A stretch of DNA of 64,000 nt. Source: Chamaelirium japonicum (taxonomy: Eukaryota; Streptophyta; Magnoliopsida; Liliales; Melanthiaceae). Under the pieces are notes generated by a model. The model did not search any database, was not told the DNA's origin, and saw nothing but the letters and a program-made list of their open reading frames with translations. Below, piece by piece: positions 50,421 to 61,750 of the stretch. Every line of letters begins with the position of its first letter. Position 1 is the first letter of the stretch. The stretch spans positions 34,536,353-34,600,352 of the forward strand of contig OX393553.1 in NCBI GenBank assembly GCA_947650365.1, read 5' to 3'. Made by a program: the position numbers and the translations under genes.

Positions 50421-52439
50421 GTATATAATTTACTTAAATTTGATAGGTAGGGATTCAAAAAAATTATAGAATGGTTTTGGCTCCTTAAATATAGGGAGTC
50501 TAGTAGCAATCCTAAAAATAGAAGGAATATTGCGAGACTCTTAGAGGGTATTTTAGGGAGGATTGCTCGATTCTATATAATTTATTTAAGATTATCGGGT
50601 GGGAGTTTAAAAAAAAATAGAGTAGTTTTGGCTCCTTAAATATAGGGAGTCTAGTAGCAATCCCAAAAATAGAGGCATATTACGAGGCTCTGACAGGGTG
50701 TTTTAGGGAGGAGTGCTTGATTTATATATAATTTACTTATGATTTTAGGGTGTTTTTGGGAGGCAATGGCGAGGCTCTTAGAGGGTGTTTTTGGGAGGAA
50801 TGCTCGATTGTGTATAATTTACCTAAGGTATTCTATTGGGATTCAAAAAAAATATAGAGCAATTTTGGCTCCCTAAATATAAGGAGTCTCGTAGCAATCC
50901 CAAAAATAAAGAGCATATTATGAGGCTCTTAGAGGGTGTTTTAGGGAGGAGTGCTTGATTGTATGTAATTTACTTAAGGTTGTCGGGTGGGGGTTAAAAA
51001 AAATATGGATTGGTTTTGGCTCCCTAAATATAGGGAGTCTAGTAGCAATCCCAAAAATATAGAAGCATATTGGGAGGCTCTTAGAGGGTGTTATAGAGAG
51101 GAATGCTTGATTAATATATAATTTACTTATGATTTTAGGGTGCTTTTGGGAGGCAATGGCGAGGCACTTAGAGGGTATTTTTTGGAGGAATGCTAGATTG
51201 TATATAATTTACTTAAGATTGTTAATTGAGGGTTCAAAAAAAATATGGAGCAGTTTTGGTTCTCTAAATATAAGGAGTCTAATAGTAATCCCAAAAATAG
51301 AGAGCACATTGCGAGGCTCTTAGAGGGTATTTTAGGGAGGAGTGCTCGAATGTATATAATTTACTTATGGTTGTCGGGTAAGGGTTCAAAAAAAATATGG
51401 AGTGGTTTTGGCTCCCTAAAAATAGGGAGTCTAGTAGTAATCCCAAAAATATAGAGGCATATTGCGAGGCTCTTAGAGGGCATTTTAGGAAGGGGTGCTT
51501 GGTTTATATATAATTTACTTATGATTTTAGGGTATTTTTTGGGGGGCAATCATGAGGCTCTTAGAGGGTGTTTTTATGAAGAATGCACGATTGTATATAA
51601 TTTACTTAAGGTTAACGGGTGGGGGTTCAAAAAAAATATGGAGCGGTTTTGGCTCCATAAATATAGGAAGTCTTATAGCAATCCCAAAAATAGAGAGCAT
51701 ATTAGGAGGCTCTTAGAGGGTATTTTAAGGAGGAGTTCTTGATTGTATATAATTTACTTATGGGTTTCGGAAGGGGGTTTAAAAAAAATATGGAGCAGTT
51801 TTGGCTTTCTAAATATAGGGAGCCTTGTAGCAATCGCAAAAATAGAGAGGCATATTGCGAGGCACTTAGAGGGTGTTTTAGAGAGGAGTGTTTGATTTAT
51901 ATATAATTTACTTATAATTTTAGAGTATTTTCAGGAGATAATGGCGAGGCACTTAGAGGGTGTTTTTGGAAGGAATGCTCGATTTTATATAATTTACTTA
52001 AGGTTGTCAAGTGGGGGTTCAAAAAAATATAGAGCGGTTTTGGATCCCTAAATATAGGGAGTCTAGTAGCAATCCTAAAAATAAAGAGCATATTGCGAGG
52101 CTCTTAGAAGGTGTTTTAGGGAGGAGTGCTCGATTGTATATAATTTACTTAAGGTTGTCGGGTGGGGGTTCAAAAAAATTATGGAGTGGTTTTGGCTCCC
52201 TAAATACAGGGTGTCTAGTAATAATCCCAAAAATAGAGAGGTATATTGCGAGGCTCTTAGAGGGTGTTTTAACGAGAAGTGCTTGATATATATATATATA
52301 TATAATTTACTTATGATTTTAGGGTGTTTTTGGGAGGCAATGGTGAGCCTTTTAGAGGTTGTTTTTGGGATGAATGCTCGATTGTATATAATTTACTTAA
52401 GGTTATCGGGTGGGGGTTCAAAAAAAATATGGAAGTGGT

Positions 52440-53400
52440 TTTAGGTAGCGATTTTGGCTCCCCAAATATAGGTAAGCACTTAGTGAGGATCCTGGTTGGT
52501 GTTTTGGGAATAAGTGCATATTTTTTGAATTATTTACTTGTACTTATCAAGTGGGAGTCCTGAGAAATTTGGGTATATTTTTGGTCCCTTAATATTAGAA
52601 GTTTGGTAGAAATCCCAAAATACAGAGGCATATAATGATGCTTTTGACGGGTGTTTAGGAGAGAAGTGCACGATTTATATATAATTTATTTTATATTATC
52701 AGGTTGGGGTCCTGAGAATATACGGAGCAGTTTTGGTTCCCTAATTTTAGAAAGTCTGGTAGAGATCTTAAAAATAGGAAAGTACATTGCAAGTCCTTTG
52801 GAGGATATTTTGGGAAGAATGTTTGATTTATGTATAATTTACTTATAATTGACAGGTAGGGATCCTAAGAAAATAAGGAATCATTACTGCACTCCAAATA
52901 TAGGGAGTCAGGTAGTTATCCTAAAAATATAGAGGTACATTACGAGGCTCTTGGAGGGTGTTTTAGGGATGACTTCTCGATTTGTAAATTATTTTACTTA
53001 CTATTGTTGGGTGGGGGTCCTGAAGTAAAAGATATTGATTTTGGCTACCCAAATATAAGGAGTCTGGTAATGATCCTAAAATTATGGAGACACATGGTGG
53101 GGATCTTAAAGGTTATTTTGGGAAGGAGTGCTCGATTTGTATATTATTTACTTATACTTGTCGTGTGAGTGTCCTAAAAAAATAGGAAGCAATTTTGGTT
53201 CCCCAAATATAAGAAGTCTGGTAGCGATATTAAAATAGGTTAGCACATATCAAGCCTCTTTGTAGGGTATTTTAAGGAGAAGTGCTAGATTTGTATATAA
53301 TTTACTTTTGATTATCGGGATGGGGGTCCTAAGAAAGTAGGGAAGCACATGACGAGACACTTGGAGGGTATTTATGGAAGGAGTGCTCGATTTGTTTATA
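52440..53400 (+). repeat. Diverged satellite monomers next to the inversion
   Basis: About six monomers still recognisable by TATATAATTTA and the TAGGGAGTCTGGTAG tail, but with GGGTCCTGAGAAA in place of GGGTTCAAAAAAA and many other changes. They differ far more from the consensus than the rest of the array, as expected of an old array edge or an ancestral class. Confidence 0.8.
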
Positions 53401-53780
53401 ATTTAGTTATGATTATCGGGTTGGAGCCTTGAGAAATTGGGAACGATTTTGGCTCCCCAAATATAGGGTGTCTAGTAACGATCCCAAAAATAAGAAGACA
53501 ATGGCAAGTCTCTTAGAGGGTATTTTTGGGAGGAATGCTCGATTGTATATAATTAACTTAAGGTTGTCGGGTTGGGGAGGGGGAGCCAAAACTGTTCCAT
53601 TATTTTTTTTGAACTTCCACCTGTCAACCTTAAGTAAATTATATACAATCGAGCATTCTTCCAAAAAAAACCTTATATGATCCTCACCATTGTCTCCATA
53701 TTTTTGGGATCGCTACTAGACTCCCTATATTTGAGGAGCCAAAATCGCTCTCAATTTGTCAAGGCTCCCACCCGATAATC
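53395..53780. repeat. Inversion junction with palindromic arms
   Basis: Forward monomers end at GGTTGTCGGGTTGGGGAGGG (about 53567-53582) and run straight into reverse-complement monomers starting GGAGCCAAAACTGTTCC. A class-C monomer lies on each side (53400-53480 forward; about 53735-53785 inverted), so the two flanks of about 190 bp are near mirror images. No inserted element is present at the junction. Confidence 0.88.
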
Positions 53781-56700
53781 ATAACAAAATTATAAATAAT
53801 CGAGCACTATTCCCTAAAGCACTTTCTAAGAGACTTGCAATATGATCTCTATTTTTGTAAATGCTACTAGACTCCCTATATTGAGGAATCGAAAACCTCT
53901 CTATATTTTTTTTGAACCCCCACCCGTCAACCTTTTGAAAATTATATATATTCAAGCAATCCTCTAGAAAAAACACTCTTAGAGCCTCGCCATTGCCTCC
54001 TAAAAACACCATAAAATCATAAGTAAATTACATATAAATCAAACACTTTTCCCTAAAATACCCTCTAAGAGCCTCGCAATATGCCTCTCTATTTTTGTGA
54101 TTGCTACTAGACTCCCTATATTTAAGGAGCCAAAGCCGCTCCCATATTTTTTTTGAACCCCCACCCGACAACCTTAATTAAATTATATAAAATTGAGCAC
54201 TCCTCCCTAAAACACTCTCTAAGAGCCTCGCAATATGCTCCCTATTTTTTAGGATTACAACTAGACTCCCTATATTTAGGGAGCCAAATATACTCCATAT
54301 TTTATTTAAACCCCCACCCAACAGCCTTAAGTAAATTATACACAATCGAGCATTCCTTCCAAAAACACCCTCTAAGAGCCTCGCCATTGCCTCCCAAAAA
54401 TATACTAAAATTATAAGTAAATTATATATAAATCAAGTACTCCTTTCTAAAATACCCTCAAACAGCCTCGCAATATGCCATTCTATTTTTGGGATTGCTA
54501 CTGGACTTCTTATATTTTGGTAGCCAAAACTGCATCATATTTTTTTTAAACGCCCAACCGACAATCGTAAGTAAATTATATACAATGGAGCACTCCTCTC
54601 TAAAACACCCTCTAAGAGCTTCGTAATATGCTCTCTATTTACGAGATTGCTACTAGACTCCCTATATTTAGGGAGCCAAAACCACTTTATATTTTGTTTG
54701 AAACCCCACCCGACAACCTTAAGTAAATTATATACAACCGAGCATTCCTCCTAAAAATACCCTCTAGTAACCTCGTAATATGCTCCCTATTTTTGGGATT
54801 GCTACTAGACTCCCTATATTTAGGAAGCCAAAATTGCTCCATATTTTTTTTGAACCCCCACCTGACAACCTTAAGCAAATTATATACAATCGAGCACTCC
54901 TTTCTAAAATACCCTGTAAGAGCCACACAATATGCTCTCTATTTTTGGGATTGCTACTAGACTCCCTATATATAGGGAGCCAAAACTGCTCAATATTTTT
55001 TTTGAACCCCCACCCAACAACCTTAAGTAAATTATATACAATTGAGCACTCCTCCCTAAAATACCCTCTAAGAGCCTCGCAATATGCTACCTACTTTTTG
55101 GATTGCCACTAGACTCCCTATATTTTTGGATCCAAAACTTCTCTATATTTTTTTTGAACCCCCACCCGACAACCTTAAGTAAATTATGTATAATCGAGCA
55201 TTCCTCCCAAAAATACCAACTAACCACACCATAGACTTTTTGGATTGCTACTAAACTTCCTATATTTAGGGAGCCATAACCAGACCATAGTCTTTTTGAA
55301 CCCCCACCCGACAACCTTAAGTGAATTATATACAATTGAGCACTCCTCCCTAAAATACCCTCTAAGAGCCTCATAATATGCTTTCTAGTTTTGGGATTGC
55401 TACTAGACTCCCTATATTTTGAGAGCCAAAACCACTCCATATTTTTTCTGAACCCCCACCAGATAACCTTAAGTAAATTATATATAATCGAGCATTCCTC
55501 CCAAAAATACCCTTAAGAGCCTTGGCATTGCCTCCCAAAAATACCCTAAAATTATAAATAAATTATATATAAATCATGCACTCCTTTCTAAAACACCCTC
55601 TAAGAATCTCGCAATATACCACTCTATTTTTGGGATCACTACTAGACTTCCTATATTTAAGGAGCAAAAACCTCTCTATATTTGTTTTGAACCTCTACTT
55701 GACATCCTTAAGTAAATTATATACAGTCGAGCACTCCTCTCTAAAATGCCCTCTAAGATCATCTCAATATGCTATCTATTTTTTGGGATTGCTACTAGAC
55801 TCCCTATATTTAGGGAACCAAAACTGCTCTAATTTTTTTTTAACCCCCACCCGACAACCTTAAGTAAATTATACACAATTGAGCAATTATACCAAAAACA
55901 CCTTATAAGAGCCTCACAATTACCTCCCAAAAACACCCTAAAATCATAAGTAAATTATATATAAATCTAGCATTCCTTCGTAAGACACCCTCTGAGAGCC
56001 TCGCAAAATGCCTCTTTATTTTTGTGATTATTACCAGACTCCCTATATTTAGGGAGCCAAAATTGCTTTTTTTTTTTTAATCCCCACCCGATAACCTAAG
56101 TATATTATATACAATCGAGCACTCCTCCCGAAAACACCCTCTAAGAGCCTCGCAATATACTCTCTATTTTGGGGATTGCTACTAAACTCCCTATATTTTA
56201 GGAGCCAAAATAGCTCCGTATTTTTTTGAACCCCCACCCGATAACCTTAAGTAAATTATATACAGTCGAGCATTCCTCCCAAAAAAACCCTCTAATAGCC
56301 TCACAATATGCTCTCTATTTTTGGGATTGCTACTAGGCTCCCTATATTTAGGAAGCCAAAACTGCTCTATAATTTTGTTGAACACCCACCCAACAACCTT
56401 AAGTAAATTATATACAATCGAGCATTCCTCCCAAAAACACCCTCTAAGACCCTCGCAACATGCCTCTCTATTTTTTGGATTGCTACTAGACTCCCTTTAT
56501 TTAGAAAACCAAAACCGCTCTATAATTTTTTTTAATGCCCACCTGATAACCTTCAGTAAATTATATACAATCGAGCACTCCTCCCTAAAACACCTTTTAA
56601 GAGCCTCGCAATATACTCTTTATTTTTGGGATTGCTGTAGATTCTCTATATTTTGGGAGCTCAAACTGCTCCATATTTCTTTAAAACCCCCACCCGTCAA

Positions 56701-59566
56701 CATTAAGTAAATTATATACAATCGAACATTCCTCCCAAATATACCCTATAAGTGCCTCCTATTACCTCTTTATTATTGGGATTACTACTAGACTCCCTAT
56801 ATTTGTGGAGCCAAAATCACTCCCAATTTTACAAGGCTCCCACCCGATAATCAGAAATAAATTATATCCAATCGAGCACTCCTCGCTAAAATACCCTCTA
56901 AGAGTCTCGCAATATGCTCTCTAATTTTAGGTTTGATACAAGACTACCTATATTTCAGGAGCCAAAACCGTTCCATATTTGTTTTGAACACCCACCCAAC
57001 AACCTTAAGTAAATTATATACAATCAAACATTGCTCCTAAAAATATCCTCTAAAAGCCTAGCCATTGGCTCCCAAAAACACCCTAAAATCATAAGTAAAT
57101 TATATATAAATCAAGCACTCCTCCAGAAAACCCTCTCTAAGAGCCTCATAATATGCCTCTCTATTTTTGGGATTTCTACTAGACTCCCTATATTTAGGAA
57201 GTCAAAACTGTTCCATATTTTTTTTGAACCCCCACCCGACAATCTTATGAAAATTATATATAATCGAGCATTCCTCCCAAAAAAACCCTTTAATAGCCTC
57301 ACAATATACTCTTTATTTTTGGGATTGCTACTAGACTCCATATATTTAGGGTGCCAAAACCACTCCATATTTTTTTTGAACCCCCACCCGACAACCTTAT
57401 GTAAATTATATACAATCGAGTACTCCTCCCTAAAATATCCTCTAAGAGCCTCATAATATTCTCTCAATTTTTTGGATTGTTACTAGACTTCTAATATTTA
57501 GGTAACCAAAACCGCTCTATATTTTTTTTTAACCCCCACCCGACAACCTTAAGTAAATTATATACAATCGAGCATTCATCCCAAAAATAACCTCTAAGAG
57601 TCTCGTCATTGCCTCCCAAAAATACCCTAAAATCATAAGTAAATTGTATATAAATCAAGCACTCCTCCCTAAAATACCCTCTATGAGCCACGCAATATGC
57701 CTCTCTATTTTTGGGATTGCTACTAGACTCCCTATATTTAGAGAGCCAAAATCACTCCATATTTTTTTGGAATACCTACCCGTTAACTATAAGTAAATTA
57801 TATAAAATCGAGCACTCCTTCCTAAAACACCCTCTAAGAGCCTCACAATATGCTCTATATTTTTTGGATTACTACTAGTCTCCCTATATTTAGGGAGGCA
57901 AAACCGATCCATATTTGTTTTGAACCCCCACTCGACAACCTTAAGTTAATTATATACAATCGAGCACTCCTCCCAAAAATGCCATCTAAGTGCCTCGTAA
58001 TATACTCTCTATTTTTTGGATTGCTACTAGACTCTCTATATTTAGGGAGCCAAAATCGCTCCATATTCTTTTTGAACCCCCACCGGACAACCTTATGTTC
58101 ATTATATACAATCAAGTACTCTTCTATGAAACACTCTCTTAGAGCCTCATAATATGCTCTTTATTTTTGGATTGCTACTAGACTTCTTATATTTATAGAT
58201 CCAAACCGCTCCTTATTTTTTTTTAACCCGCATAAGGCAACCTTAAGTAAATTATATACAACTAAGTATTTCTTCTAGAAACACCCTTTAAGAGCCTCAC
58301 CATTGCATTCCAAAAACATCATAAATTCATAAGTAAATTTTATATAAATATAGCACTCCTCCCTAAAACACCCTCTAAGAGTCTCGTAATGTGCCTTTCT
58401 ATTTTTGGAATTGCAACTAGATTCCCAATATTTATGTAGCCAAAACCGCTCCATATTTTTTTTTAACACCAACCCGACAACCTTAAGTATATTATGTACA
58501 ATCTTACACTCCTCCCTAAAACACCCTCTAAAACCCTCATAATATACTCTCTATTTTTAGGATTGCTACTAGACTACCTATATTTAGGGAGCCAGAACTG
58601 CTCTATATTTTTTTTGAACCCCCACCCGTCAACTGTAAGTAAATTATATACAGTCAAATATTCCTTCCAAAAACACCTTATATGAGCCTCGCCATTGCCT
58701 CCTAATTTTTGGGATCGCTACTAGACTCCATATTTTTAGGAAGCCAAAATCGCTCTCAATTTCTCAAGGTTGAACCCCTACCCGACAACCTTTAGTAAAT
58801 TATATATAATTGAGCATTCCTTCCAAAAATAAACTCTAAGAGCCTTGTCATTGCCTCTCAAAAACACCCTAAAATCTTAAGTAAATTATATATAAATCAA
58901 TCACTCCTCCCTAAAATACCCTCTGAGAAACTCGTAATATGCTTCTCTATTTTTGGGATTACTACTAGACTCTCAATATTTAAGGAACCAAAATCGCTCT
59001 ATATTTTATTTGAACCCCCACCCGACAACCTTAAGTAAATTATAGACAATCGAGCACTCCTCCCTAAAACACTCTATGAGAGCCTCGTAATATGCTCTCT
59101 ATTTTTTGGGATTGCTATTGGACTCCCTATATTTAGGGAGCCAAAACCGCTCCATATTTTTTTTGAACCTCCACCTGACAACCTTAAGTAAATTATATAC
59201 ACTCAAGCACTCCTACCTAAAAAAACCTCTAAGAGCCTAATATGCTCTCTATTTTTGAGATTGCTACTAGACTTCCTATATTTAGGGAGCCAAAACTACT
59301 CTATATTTTTTTGAACCCCCACCCGATAACCTTTAGTAAATTATATACAATGGAGCATTGCTCCTAAAAACACCCTCTAATAGACTCGCTATATGCTCTC
59401 TATTTTTGGGATTACTACTAGACTCCCTTTATTTTGAGAGCTAAAACCGTTATATTTTTTTTTAAACCACCACCCGATAACCTTAAGTAAATTATATATA
59501 ATCGAGCACTCCTCCCTAAAAGACCTCCTAAGAGTCTCGTAATATGCTCTCTATTTTTGGGATTGC
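53580..59566 (-). repeat. Satellite array, inverted arm
   Basis: Same monomer family in reverse complement (GAACCCCCACCCGACAACCT, TAAATTATATACAATCGAGC, CTACTAGACTCCCTATATTT). Composite units with the ATATATAAATCAAGCACTCC half are present, and class C occurs at about 53735 and 56816. At about 58745-58790 a C-type segment switches to A-type in mid-monomer (TTTCTCAAGG followed by TTGAACCCCTACCCG), a recombinant monomer. The array is cut at 59566 by the copia element, inside ATTTTTGGGATTGC. Confidence 0.96.
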
Positions 59567-61734
59567 TGTTGAGTAACATATGGTTTAGGGCTTGTAAAAA
59601 CCATGGTTGATTAATAAATGAGTTGATATTTATATTAGAATAGCTTAATTGGTGCGTATTATACGTGTTCTATATACTGAACTAAAAAGAGCCATGGCTG
59701 TATAGTGGTTCATCTGAGTGGGAGACTCAATTGATTAGTACTATTAACCTAAATTATTCCCAGTTCTGATTAGGATTGGTCGCTCTAACAGGTTAAGCTG
59801 TTGGAATAATAGAGCATAGGTTTCTCCACCATTGTCATTGCCAAGCATAGTATCTGTGGCTGAACAGAACCAACACGGTGCATAGATCGGTGAGCAGATA
59901 CTGGTGCACATAGCCGTGTTTCTGCTTAGGGTAACTTTGGTCCACCAACGTGTGAGGGATCTAACCATGACCAATACCACAGTATGCTGGGTTGTCGGGC
60001 TGGCGTTGCATCGGCATGCCACTCCTGCAGGCTATTCACATCCCTATTAGGAGGTGCGTTTCTTGGTTTGACATACACCGTACTAAAATCAGGCCTGGTG
60101 GTTAATAGTTGAGCTGTTAGACCGGATCCGATTATTTGGCCAAAATGACTAGAGGTACGATATGTTAATCAACCTGGAAGGAACCTAGTCATATGGTCAC
60201 TTGAGTCTGACGGTGCTCTCCACCGCTCAAGTTGACACATGGTACTGAGTGAAGGGATATCTAATTACCTAACTAAGCAGAGAGCAAGGATATGCGAGAG
60301 AGCTTAGTAAGTCTGGGAGAATTGGAGTGTAGCTTGCGTCACACTCTGGGTGGCCATACAGGTTAACCGGGACCCAGAGAATTGACAAGGACACTTGGGT
60401 AGTGTGTCGATCGGGTCCGATTAGAAGCCACGAATCCTAGTCCTTGAAGGTTTCACCTTATCCACGATCGTTACGGATCATTACTTTCTCCTTATCTCAC
60501 AGCATAATATGAGTTAAAGAAATAATTCCTTAATCGTCTTGTGTTTCGTGAGTGCATTGCACTTGGGCATGGTGGTTGCACAGGACTAAGTGTGTTCACT
60601 CGGGGCAACCCCAGAGTAGTGTAGGGACACACGTTGTTGCCATAATGCCATGAGGAGTTGATTCCGTGTGTGCGTGTCGCACTAGAACACGGTATGTATG
60701 CTTAGTGATTTTTACTATAGGGGCACCCCATGTTTTACTAAGGGCACCCCAGTATATAGTAAAAATACTATTTATCACTCTATGGTATATTAAATAGGTA
60801 CGGATGAGGTGCCCTAAGTGTTAGAGTACTATATCATGCATGGAGATGGACCATATATGCTCCCATATGAGTTGAATATCCACTAGATGCATGTGAGGCA
60901 TTTTGGTCATTTCAAAATATCCCGCATGCCCTAGTGACCCCCCCCCCCCCTTTTTAGGGTAAATATGCATGGCCATAAAATCCATATTTAAAGGGATTAA
61001 TTCAGATTTGAAATGATTTGAATCTATTCCCTTTAATTGTAAAACCTAATATGGCAACTATATAATAGTGGCATTTATTTTTGAGGATTAATGAGAGAGA
61101 AAGAGAGAGGGAACGGTTCATATGGCTAAGAAGAGATTGGGCCACGGTTTACAAGGCATTTTAGGCAAGGAAAAATCGAGCCTCTTTCAGATTTTTCAGA
61201 TAAAGACCGATCCCCCTCTCCCTGGTGTTCGGTTTTGGCCTCCCTCCCTCTCTTGGGCACTCATCTCTCTCACTCTTGGGTTTGACCTAAGGTGTGAAGA
61301 GAAAATTCTCTTCATCTAATCTTTTTCTCCTCCTAGAGTATGTGTGATATAGAAGAAGAGAAAGCTTGCCCTTCGAAGCACTCAGAGATTGGAGTGCAAG
61401 GATTCGGGTCGATTCGAGAGATCGGATATACCCGAAGAAGAACGAGGCTTCTCCCGCTCACGTGGATACTTCCGTCATCATCAACTTGGAAGTTTAACAT
61501 CGCGGTGCTAAATCCCGCATGGAGGTATAATAAACTAAACCCTAGATCTATTGAATTGCATGCATAATATTTATGGTGTATTTCGATAGATGACCATAGG
61601 GGTTCGTTTGTATTTCGTTTCAATCTTGCGCATATGATTGTTTCTTAAGAAATTTTTTTAAAAATATTCCGTACACCGTTTCAATCCTAAGATCGAGTCC
61701 GGCTTCCGTTGTGCCTCTGACATCATTTCTAACA
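59567..61734 (+). repeat. Copia 5' LTR
   Basis: TGTT at 59567-59570 and AACA at 61731-61734 are inverted ends. The left edge is exactly where the satellite stops; the right edge is followed at once by the primer site. It includes a 13-base C run at about 60938-60950 and a candidate TATA box near 61059. At about 2.2 kb it is long for a copia LTR. Confidence 0.82.
61059..61067 (+). promoter_or_regulatory. Candidate LTR TATA box
   Basis: TATATAATA, followed within 30-50 bp by a GA-rich stretch (GAGAGAAAGAGAGAGGGAAC) where transcription could begin. It lies about 675 bp before the LTR end. Confidence 0.4.
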
Positions 61735-61737
61735 AAT

Positions 61738-61750
61738 AGTATCAGAACCA
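61738..61750 (+). promoter_or_regulatory. Copia primer-binding site (tRNA-Met type)
   Basis: AGTATCAGAACCA, three bases after the LTR end. It is a close variant of the TGGTATCAGAGC site used by most plant copia elements. Confidence 0.8.

Larger units (their letters stand above)
25891..53575 (+). repeat. Satellite array, forward arm, 152-bp basic monomer
   Basis: The basic monomer is about 152 bp from GCAATCCCAAAAATAGAGAG to TAGGGAGTCTAGTA; starts at about 26291, 26443, 26594 and 26748 show the spacing. A composite class of about 240 bp carries an extra 87-bp half-unit (ATTTATATATAATTTACTTA, TTTTTGGGAGGCAATGGCG). A third class has GGTGGGAGCCTTGAGAAATT and GGCTCCCCAAATA in place of GGTTCAAAAAAAATATGGAG and GGCTCCCTAAATA. 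Nearly every monomer keeps a hairpin, CTCCCTA and TAGGGAG around AATA. Open frames of up to 154 codons are by-products of the repeat. No gene is seen. The size fits a plant centromeric or heterochromatic satellite, but no centromere-specific mark is visible. Confidence 0.97.

Noticed and set aside
25900-59560. Many open frames of 60-154 codons on both strands
   Set aside because: They are readings of the satellite monomer (recurring GSLNIGSLVAIPKI-like peptides) and follow the repeat, with no start context or conserved domain.
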